In this document: positions 6,674-11,605 of the stretch, piece by piece
How positions within the stretch are numbered: position 1 is the stretch's first letter
How the letters are laid out: every line of letters begins with the position of its first letter
Assembly: GCA_027297005.1 (NCBI GenBank)
Contig: JAPUIN010000070.1
Coordinates: 1-11,605, forward strand
Source: Acidobacteriota bacterium
Lineage (GTDB): Bacteria > Acidobacteriota > Polarisedimenticolia > Gp22-AA2
Length of the DNA: 11,605 nucleotides
Reading direction: 5' to 3'
The notes under the pieces: generated by a model
Database searches by the model: none
Seen by the model: only the letters and a program-made list of their open reading frames with translations
What the model was told of the DNA's origin: nothing
Translations under genes and position numbers: made by a program

Positions 6674-7237
6674 TTGCTCGACGCTGAATCGCTTCTCAAA
6701 CGCTGCCGTGAGGGGGACGATCTCGCCTGGGAGGCATTCGTGCGCCGGTACCAGTCACGGGTGTACGCCGTGGCGTGGCATTACATGCGCAACGCCGAGG
6801 ACGCTCGCGACACGGCACAGGAGATCTTCATCCGCCTGTATGAGCGCCTCGACACCTTCAGAGACGAGGAGGCATTTCTTCCATGGATGCTTCGACTGGC
6901 GCGCAACGCATGCATCGACGCCCTGCGCAAGCGGAAGGCGCGCCCGCCGGCCACGGACGTCACGGTGGACGACGCGATCCAGATCCCGACCGCCGATCCG
7001 AACCCCGAGGAGAGATCCGAGTCACGATCGAGTCGCGATCTGCTGTACCGCGCTCTCGACAAGATGAGCGAATCGGACCAGGAGATCCTGCTCCTCAAGG
7101 AGATCCAGGGTTTGAAGGTGGAAGAGATATCGAGCCTGCTCGGGATCCCGACCGGCACCGTCAAATCGCGGTGCAACCGGGCGCGGATCGAGCTGGCCAC
7201 GCGGGTGCGAAGACTCGATCCCTCCTACGGGATGTGA
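6674..7237 (+). CDS. ECF-family RNA polymerase sigma factor
   Basis: A 187-residue group IV sigma factor that would redirect RNA polymerase to stress-specific promoters. Region 2 spans about 15-88, with the core-binding and -10-recognising segment RDTAQEIFIRLYERLDTF (45-62) and FLPWMLRLARNACIDALRKRK. A linker rich in acidic residues and proline (about 90-120) follows. Region 4, with its helix-turn-helix LKVEEISSLLGIPTGTVKSR, spans about 125-183 and recognises the -35 element. Translation appears to start at a TTG at 6674 with GGGAG eight bases upstream; no in-frame ATG occurs before residue 38, inside region 2. The gene is directly followed by the anti-sigma gene (TGA immediately before ATG), so the pair is translationally coupled. 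The upstream GGAACC-N16-CGTC element suggests autoregulation. Confidence 0.93.
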   Translation: MLDAESLLKRCREGDDLAWEAFVRRYQSRVYAVAWHYMRNAEDARDTAQEIFIRLYERLDTFRDEEAFLPWMLRLARNACIDALRKRKARPPATDVTVDDAIQIPTADPNPEERSESRSSRDLLYRALDKMSESDQEILLLKEIQGLKVEEISSLLGIPTGTVKSRCNRARIELATRVRRLDPSYGM

Positions 7238-8152
7238 ATGATGACTGACGACTGCAGGATCTTTGTTGAGCGGCTGGACGATCTCCTCGAGGACCGACTC
7301 GGTGCCGGAGCGCTCCGTGAGGTGGAGGAGCACCTGCGCGAGTGTGCGCGCTGCCGTGAGTTGCTCGCTTCAGCGGCCGGTGCGTTGCTCGACACGACGA
7401 TCAAGCCGCCAACCGGGTTGATTGAAGCGGTGTTGCGGCGCACGAGCGGGCCGACCTGTCAGAGCGCGCACGACCGGCTCTGCGATTTCTCCGATCGCAC
7501 CCTCGGGCATGACGACGAAGGGCTGGTGCGGATGCACCTGAACGGATGCGTGGAGTGCGCGGCACTCTCCCGCGCGCTGGCGCATCTGAAGATCGATCTG
7601 CCGGCGCTTGCGGAGATGGAGCCGGATCCCGGCTTCCTGAGCATGGTGCTGAGCCGAACCCGCGCCTTGCGGGCGAGGCGATCCGCGCCGATCGTATGGA
7701 CATCCGCAATCGGCGCCCCGGCCTGGGTCGCACGTGTCGCCGCGGGATGGCGACGACTGGCGAGGCGTCCACGTTTCGCCTGGGAGGGCGGTTATGTCGG
7801 TGCGCTCTTTCTCATCCTGCTGTTCGGCACGCCGGGTTCGCCGCTCGCGGGGATTCCGGGAGAGGCGCTGTCGCTCGTGCGGACGAACGCTCTCGCCGGT
7901 GTGAGGGAATCGGCCGATGCGGTGACGCCGCGTCTGAAATCCAAAGTGCGGTCGGCCTGGCGGCGGACGAGCGGCACCGTCGCCGAAGCCTCGGATGCGA
8001 TCGCGGAGGATCTCGCCCGTCGCTCCACGTCGGTCCGGGAAATCGTAGCGAAAGTTGGAACGCTCTGGGATCGACTCGCGTCAGAGGATGAGACGGATGA
8101 CACGCATCGGCCGGCGGATGATGACACCGGCCAGACGGAAGGAGATGAATGA
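7238..8152 (+). CDS. Membrane anti-sigma factor with two tandem zinc (ZAS-like) modules
   Basis: A 304-residue protein encoded immediately after the sigma gene and therefore its likely antagonist. It has two N-terminal zinc-finger anti-sigma modules with identical spacing: C6-x25-H32-x3-C36-x2-C39 and C75-x25-H101-x3-C105-x2-C108. The usual ZAS domain is single. A linker (about 120-180) leads to one hydrophobic segment (186-206, rather short and rich in Gly/Pro), followed by about 98 residues that are basic and Ser/Thr/Ala-rich and acidic at the end. These would lie outside the cytoplasm if the segment spans the membrane. The cytoplasmic zinc modules would sequester the sigma factor until an envelope or redox signal releases it. 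The start overlaps nothing but abuts the sigma stop; the end overlaps the next start by 4 bp (ATGA). Confidence in zinc modules is high, in topology moderate. Confidence 0.85.
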   Translation: MMTDDCRIFVERLDDLLEDRLGAGALREVEEHLRECARCRELLASAAGALLDTTIKPPTGLIEAVLRRTSGPTCQSAHDRLCDFSDRTLGHDDEGLVRMHLNGCVECAALSRALAHLKIDLPALAEMEPDPGFLSMVLSRTRALRARRSAPIVWTSAIGAPAWVARVAAGWRRLARRPRFAWEGGYVGALFLILLFGTPGSPLAGIPGEALSLVRTNALAGVRESADAVTPRLKSKVRSAWRRTSGTVAEASDAIAEDLARRSTSVREIVAKVGTLWDRLASEDETDDTHRPADDDTGQTEGDE

Positions 8153-8733
8153 TGAACGCCATGCAGGAACCGACCGGAGGAGGAGATCAAAACGCGGCGA
8201 CCGGTTACGCGAACCCGCAGGCCGGGCCCCAGGTGCCGCCGGCTCCCGTGTCGGGGCGGGATCCCCGATCGAAGTCGCCAGCCCTGGCCGCGGTGCTGTC
8301 GATGATGCCGGGACTGGGGCAGGTGTATATCGGGTACTACCAGAGAGGCTTCGTGCACGCGCTCGTCATCTCGGGGATTATCACCCTTATGGTGAACACA
8401 ACCGTCCCCCTACCGCTATTCCCCATGTTCATGGCCTTCTTCTGGCTCTACAACATCATCGACGCCGCGCGGCGCGCGAGCCTCTACAACGAGGCGCTGG
8501 CCGGGCGCTCCTCAATCGATTTGCCGCAGGACTTCAAAATGCCGGGGCTGCAGGGAACCTTCGCGGGCGGCTTCGTGCTGATCGTCGTCGGCTTCATCCT
8601 GCTCCTGAATACCCGCTTCGGGGTGTCGCTCGACTGGCTGGAGGAATGGTGGCCCGCCGCGCCGATCCTGTTCGGCGCTTTCCTGCTCTACCGTGCCATC
8701 CAGGATCGCCGCGCGGCAGAGAATTCAGAATAA
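8149..8733 (+). CDS. Multi-pass membrane protein with LiaF/LiaI-like transmembrane domain
   Basis: A 194-residue membrane protein. After a soluble Pro/Gly-rich N-terminus (1-42), the segment SPALAAVLSMMPGLGQVYIG resembles TM2/DUF-type small membrane proteins, where this PGLGQ-Y-G pattern recurs. Hydrophobic segments lie about 44-62, 67-86, 90-105, 138-155 and 168-184. The C-terminal pair, GFVLIVVGFILLLN and EEWWPAAPILFGAFLLYRA, has the layout of the LiaF/LiaI transmembrane region (DUF5668), associated with cell-envelope stress sensing. GGAGATGA precedes the start, and the first codons overlap the anti-sigma stop, so all three genes form one translationally coupled operon. It could modulate the anti-sigma factor or sense envelope damage; that role is inference. 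Confidence 0.8.
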   Translation: MMNAMQEPTGGGDQNAATGYANPQAGPQVPPAPVSGRDPRSKSPALAAVLSMMPGLGQVYIGYYQRGFVHALVISGIITLMVNTTVPLPLFPMFMAFFWLYNIIDAARRASLYNEALAGRSSIDLPQDFKMPGLQGTFAGGFVLIVVGFILLLNTRFGVSLDWLEEWWPAAPILFGAFLLYRAIQDRRAAENSE

Positions 8734-8764
8734 TCTCCAGGAGCCTGTCCGGGTACTGCGTGGG

Positions 8765-8783
8765 GCGGCGTACGGGACGCCGC
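8765..8783 (+). terminator. Hairpin downstream of the sigma operon
   Basis: GCGGCGT and ACGCCGC form a perfect 7-bp stem with a 5-nt loop, 31 bp after the operon's last stop. There is no T-run, so termination would need Rho or the hairpin may only mark the mRNA end. Confidence 0.35.
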
Positions 8784-8849
8784 GCCGCCTCATTCCCCGT
8801 ACCGGATCCGGCCACGCCCCGGCCAAGTCCCCGGGTCCGCCGACCGAAG

Positions 8850-8878
8850 TTTTCATTCTCGAATTGACGTAGCATACT
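8850..8878 (+). promoter_or_regulatory. Weak promoter candidate for the rhomboid gene
   Basis: TTTTCA (8850-8855), 17 bp, CATACT (8873-8878): each hexamer matches the consensus at four of six positions in a locally AT-richer patch. The nearby TTGACG at 8864 has no matching -10 at the right distance. Confidence 0.3.
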
Positions 8879-8939
8879 GTCGCGCGGCCCGGTCCGCCCC
8901 TGGCCTGGATTTCTCGCCAGGCTCCTGCGAGGTGTGGTC

Positions 8940-10139
8940 GTGTTTATTCCGATCGGCGACAGCCCGAACCCTCCCGGAACGCCATGGGTGACGTACTCCC
9001 TGATTGCGGTCAATGTCGCGATCTACGTTCTCCTGCTCCCACTCTCGTTTCAGTCTGCCGACCTGTCCGACCCCGCCCTCCTCGACTATGTCCAGACGCT
9101 GGTCAACGAGCGTGGCCTGACCCGCGGGTTGATCCCCGAAGTCGCGCGCCAGATCTCGGCCTACGATCTCGTCGTCTATCGGCACGGCTTCCGGCCCGTC
9201 TCGCCGTCGCTCTTCGACGTCCTGACCTCGATGTTTCTCCATGGCGGCCTGATGCACCTGCTGGGGAACATGCTGTTCCTCTGGATCTACGGTGACAATG
9301 TCGAGCACCGCCTCGGACGCCTGCGCTACCTGCTGATCTACCTCGGGACCGGTGCGGCGGCATGTGCCGGAGATGCCCTGCTGAGGATGGGTTCGGGGAT
9401 TCCCTCGGTGGGGGCGTCCGGCGCGATTTCAGGCGTGCTGGGGCTGTACTTCATCTGGTTCCCGCGCAACCGCGTCAGGATGTGGGTTTTCCTCTTTCCA
9501 ATATTCGCGAGAGTGATCGAACTGCCGGCCCGGTGGGTGCTCGGCTTTTACATTCTCATCGACAATCTGCTTCCAGTCTTCCTGAGCCCCGAAGGCGGCG
9601 GAGTTTCGCACGGAGCGCACATCGGCGGTTTCGTCACCGGCGCGGCGCTGGCGTTCGGTCTCGACCGCGTGACGATCGCGCGGCCAGAGCGGGACGTGCG
9701 TCACCGGCCTGCCGGCGCCGAGAAGCTAGGAGCGAGCGGCGTCGTCCGGGCGATCCGTCAGGCACTCGAGGAGGGGCGCTGGGAGGTCGCTGCGGAGTGG
9801 TACTTCAATGTTCCTCACGCCCACACGCGCACCGCCCTGGGCGCGTGGGAGAAGATCCATCTCGGCGGAGAGCTCGAGCGGCACGAGCACCCGCGCGCGG
9901 CACTGGCCGCGTACCAGCGGGCCCTTGCCGATCATCCGACCGGACCGGGTCGCGCCGCGGCCCATCTCGGAGCGGCTCGCGTGATGATGGGACCGCTCGG
10001 AAACCCGACCGGCGCCTACCAGCATCTCTACGCAGCGCTCGAGGAGGATCCGAGTCCGGACGAGGTCACCATGACACGCTCGCTGCTGACCGACCTGGCG
10101 AAGATGGTCAAGACGGTGCCGCGTGATCCGCCCCATTGA
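8940..10139 (+). CDS. Rhomboid-family intramembrane serine protease with C-terminal repeat-like extension
   Basis: A 399-residue polytopic protein. The N-terminal half (about 1-240) is a rhomboid domain that cuts transmembrane substrates within the lipid bilayer. Visible landmarks are the conserved HGGLMHLLGN element (H101, H106, N110), the catalytic serine S160 in GASGAISG, and the catalytic histidine H227 in HGAHIGGF. Six hydrophobic segments fit the basic rhomboid fold, with a long loop 1 (about 36-90). Residues 245-399 are soluble, rich in Ala, Glu and Arg, and contain helical pairs such as ALEEGRWEVAAEWYF and HPRAALAAYQRALADHP, which look like degenerate TPR units. I chose the GTG at 8940, giving the family-typical MFIPIGD start with GAGG 7 nt upstream; the GTG at 8934 sits too close to that site. 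No partner gene is evident. Confidence 0.92.
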   Translation: MFIPIGDSPNPPGTPWVTYSLIAVNVAIYVLLLPLSFQSADLSDPALLDYVQTLVNERGLTRGLIPEVARQISAYDLVVYRHGFRPVSPSLFDVLTSMFLHGGLMHLLGNMLFLWIYGDNVEHRLGRLRYLLIYLGTGAAACAGDALLRMGSGIPSVGASGAISGVLGLYFIWFPRNRVRMWVFLFPIFARVIELPARWVLGFYILIDNLLPVFLSPEGGGVSHGAHIGGFVTGAALAFGLDRVTIARPERDVRHRPAGAEKLGASGVVRAIRQALEEGRWEVAAEWYFNVPHAHTRTALGAWEKIHLGGELERHEHPRAALAAYQRALADHPTGPGRAAAHLGAARVMMGPLGNPTGAYQHLYAALEEDPSPDEVTMTRSLLTDLAKMVKTVPRDPPH

Positions 10140-10214
10140 AACCGTTCCGGGAACCTGGCGCAGGGCGTTGGAGTACGATACCTGTAGACTCGGTTCATAA
10201 AAAACGGGGCCTGC

Positions 10215-10754
10215 ATGAGCACTGAAATGGAGATGCCGGGATCCCAGCCGACTCCGGGATCGATCGGCCGGATCGTCCGGTTCGGGGCGGGGGCGTCGAT
10301 CCTCACCATGTACCTCCCCGAAGCACTATTCCATCGCGAAGGATTAATCCGGACGGGATGGCACGTCGAGATGCTGGGCTGGGTCTTCGCCATCGTCATC
10401 GGCCTGTGTCTGCTGCCGACCATCATCGACCGCGGTTTCGGCGTTTCCTGGGGGCGCCGCGCTCGACTGGTGTTCGCCGGCCTGGCCATCGTCGGCCTCG
10501 GCTACGACAGGATCGCCTACGGGACTTTCTGGGCGCCGCCCGTCGCCTGGCTGACCTTCGTGACCATCACCTTCGTCATCGTCCATCTGGGACTATCGTT
10601 CGTCGTGGCGGGTCTTCTCGCGACACCGGGCTGAGAGGTCCGCGCCCTGCCCCACGTGCTGGGGCAACTGTTGAGGCGGCCGGCGGCCGAGCACACCTGA
10701 GAGGGTGGCCTCACCCGCCTGGATAGGTGGGAGTCAAAACGATCGGGAGGATGA
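10215..10754 (+). CDS. Small membrane protein, putative selenoprotein with two in-frame UGA (Sec) codons
   Basis: Standard translation stops at 10634 and gives a 139-residue membrane protein with hydrophobic segments about 22-38, 53-71, 84-97 and 111-136. The same frame continues after UGA at residue 140 with 21 codons of which 20 end in G or C. It passes a second UGA at residue 162, then GGLTRLDRWE, and stops at 10752. Each UGA is followed by a 7-bp hairpin whose apical loop starts at the 21st nucleotide and has G in its first two positions, matching the bacterial SECIS model. I infer a 178-residue selenoprotein with U140 and U162, 22 residues apart, at the membrane surface after the last segment. 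I have an uncertain memory of homologues with PGCE and EH-x-C at these places. Function unknown, probably redox or metal-related. A conservative annotation would end at 10634. The extension overlaps the convergent gene by 44 bp. Confidence 0.68.
10632..10634 (+). other. Putative Sec-decoding UGA (residue 140)
   Basis: In-frame TGA after ATPG at the end of the last hydrophobic segment. The next 21 codons are strongly coding-like, and a SECIS-like hairpin follows at 10648-10666. Confidence 0.6.
10648..10666 (+). promoter_or_regulatory. Candidate bacterial SECIS element 1
   Basis: TGCCCCA (10648-10654), loop CGTGC (10655-10659), TGGGGCA (10660-10666): a perfect 7-bp stem with a 5-nt loop. The loop starts 21 nt after the UGA and has G in its second position. 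These features satisfy the known bacterial SECIS rules on distance (16-37 nt), stem length and loop guanosine. Confidence 0.6.
10698..10700 (+). other. Putative Sec-decoding UGA (residue 162)
   Basis: Second in-frame TGA, after AAEHT. The frame continues through GGLTRLDRWE before a TGA at 10752. A SECIS-like hairpin follows at the same distance as for the first UGA. Confidence 0.55.
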
Positions 10755-11589
10755 AAACGGGCGCCGCGGGCTCACCCCCGGTGCCCCCCTCCGAATTCAG
10801 AATCTCGCCTGCTATCGCATTCAATCGTTCCGCCAGGTGCTCCGTCGCGCTGATCCCCTCGAAGCGGGCCCGCTCCATCCCCCGATCATCGAGGATCAGG
10901 AGGGTCGGAAGCGCATTGATCCGGTAGTAGGCGCCGGCTTCGGGATTCGCGTCGGCATCGACGCGCAGGACGAGGTAAGCGTCGAGGGCTTGACGAACGT
11001 CCGCATCGGTCAGGACGCTCTCCTCGAGAGTACGGCATGGCAGGCACCACTCCGCGTGGAATCTCACCATCAGAGGGCGGCCCTCCGTGCGTCCCCGGGC
11101 GATCATCGCCGCCACGAACAGGGGGGGGAGTTCGTCCGCGGGGGGACGGTGTGACGTTTTCTTGAATGACGACTGGACGATCCGGGGCCGAAAGCCCAAT
11201 CTGCCGATCGCGCCGAGCATGGCGGACGCGTCGACACACGAACGATCGTAAGAGATTCTGAAGGCATCCCGCGACAGGTCAATCTCGATGCTGAAGATCC
11301 CGGCCAGCCCGTCCAGGGCCGTACGCACCCCATCGGGGCAGGCGAGTCAGGTGGCGCCGCTGCGGCTCTTCAGCATGCCGTCGACAACGAGTGTGATCGA
11401 GTCGTGCTGGCGATCGATCTCCGTCGCGTTGTCCTTGCGGCACGCGCTGAGGGAGTAGGAAACCATGTGACCGAAAAGGATGAAAATCGTGAGAGCGACT
11501 GCACTCGAGATCAGGAGGGCCGACCAGTGCCGGGGGGGGGGCCCCGGGGGGGTGACCCCCCCGCCCCCCAGTGGTGTTAAAACACACAC
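10711..11589 (-). CDS. HMA-domain/thioredoxin-domain fusion, putative selenoprotein (UxxC); 5' end uncertain
   Basis: Two reading frames lie end to end in the same phase, separated only by a TGA at 11349-11347. Joined, they give 292 residues. A hydrophobic anchor or signal (about 22-43) comes first. An HMA domain (about 63-138) follows: ITLVVDGM, then GAT-U-LAC, then VRTALDGLAGIFSIEIDL. The UGA falls where the first Cys of the GMTCxxC metal motif belongs, giving U81-x-x-C84. A thioredoxin domain (about 150-275) carries FHAEWCLPC (C182, C185) and the cis-proline motif ALPT. The protein would act outside the cytoplasm in metal binding or thiol redox chemistry, related to MerP-like domains. A standard reading gives only 10711-11328 from an internal GTG, a headless thioredoxin with half an HMA domain. 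The ATG at 11589 lies in low-complexity sequence at the contig end, so the true start may be elsewhere or missing. Confidence 0.68.
10714..10731 (+). promoter_or_regulatory. Candidate bacterial SECIS element 2
   Basis: CCCGCCT (10714-10720), loop GGAT (10721-10724), AGGTGGG (10725-10731): a 7-bp stem including one G-U pair. The loop starts 21 nt after the UGA with GG as its first two bases, similar to the GGU-type loop of the E. coli formate dehydrogenase SECIS. Confidence 0.58.
11305..11321 (-). promoter_or_regulatory. Candidate bacterial SECIS element 3 (weaker)
   Basis: On the minus strand CGGCCC, loop TGGAC, GGGCTG form a 6-bp stem with one G-U pair. The loop starts 32 nt after the UGA with G second, inside the known distance range. 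An alternative, shorter hairpin with a GGGGTGC loop starting about 16 nt after the UGA is also possible. Only folding and comparison can decide. Confidence 0.4.
11347..11349 (-). other. Putative Sec-decoding UGA in the HMA metal-binding motif
   Basis: In-frame TGA between GAT and LACPDG. In HMA domains this position is the first Cys of CxxC. All 12 codons before it and 15 of the 17 after it end in G or C, so the frame is coding on both sides. Confidence 0.6.
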
Positions 11590-11605
11590 CCCCCCGGCGC
11601 GGGGG
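11529..11605. other. G/C homopolymer-rich, low-complexity contig end
   Basis: Runs of G and C (10 G, 7 G, 7-8 C, 7 C) with a near-perfect inverted repeat GGGGGGG-TGA-CCCCCCC, a short GTGTGT tract and TTTTAA. This differs from the rest of the window and looks like unresolved or erroneous assembly. Any start codon read here is unreliable. Confidence 0.6.

Noticed and set aside
10150..10171. Second GGAACC box upstream of the small membrane protein as an ECF promoter
   Set aside because: No CGTC-like -10 element at 16-17 bp downstream.
10215..11349. Reassigned genetic code (UGA as Trp or Gly) instead of selenocysteine
   Set aside because: Other genes here, such as the cold-shock, desaturase, rhomboid and sigma factor genes, end properly at TGA at family-typical lengths, and the GC content is unlike the known UGA-recoding lineages. 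Site-specific recoding explains the data better.
10215..11349. Simple pseudogenisation or sequencing error at the UGAs
   Set aside because: Not excluded, but three UGAs with no other stop or frameshift, coding-like sequence on both sides, SECIS-like hairpins and the HMA ligand position together favour Sec.
1..11605. CRISPR array, tRNA, insertion sequence or attachment site
   Set aside because: No regularly spaced repeats, no tRNA-like cloverleaf, no transposase or terminal inverted repeats were seen.

Overview
The window is an 11.6 kb, GC-rich piece of a bacterial genome with strong G/C preference at third codon positions. Gene content (secreted amidohydrolase, ECF sigma/zinc anti-sigma pair, DHH phosphoesterase, rhomboid protease, LacZ-type glycosidase) fits a free-living or sediment-type bacterium of an Acidobacteriota, Eisenbacteria or deltaproteobacteria-like group. 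No rRNA or marker gene fixes the phylum. The left edge cuts through a gene. The right edge runs into a G/C homopolymer stretch that looks like a poorly resolved contig end.

Layout: (1) 1-651, + strand, C-terminal part of a GH2 beta-galactosidase. (2) 694-2805, - strand: hemerythrin-like protein, acyl-CoA desaturase of the diiron membrane type and a CspA-family cold-shock protein. The csp gene has a long leader and is followed by a strong hairpin. Desaturase plus CspA is a plausible cold-adaptation pair. (3) 3206-3652, +, an unrecognised membrane-anchored protein with eight cysteines. (4) 3702-5066, -, a secreted metal-dependent amidohydrolase. (5) 5348-6241, +, a DHH/DHHA1 phosphoesterase behind a clear sigma-70 promoter and a hairpin leader. 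(6) 6674-8733, +, a tight three-gene operon: ECF sigma factor, anti-sigma-like membrane protein with two tandem zinc modules, and a LiaF-like membrane protein. A GGAACC-N16-CGTC element upstream looks like an autoregulated ECF promoter. (7) 8940-10139, +, a rhomboid protease with a soluble helical-repeat-like tail. (8) 10215-10754, +, and 10711-11589, -, two convergent genes that standard translation cuts short.

The most interesting part is item 8. In both genes the reading frame continues in a coding-like way through in-frame UGA codons. The small membrane protein reads through UGA at residues 140 and 162; each UGA is followed by a 7-bp hairpin whose apical loop starts at the 21st nucleotide after the UGA, as expected for bacterial SECIS elements. 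The convergent gene encodes a heavy-metal-associated (HMA) domain joined to a thioredoxin domain. Its UGA sits exactly where the first metal-binding cysteine of the HMA motif would be, giving U-x-x-C. I infer that both are selenoproteins and that a conventional annotation would truncate them. The selenocysteine machinery itself is not in the window.
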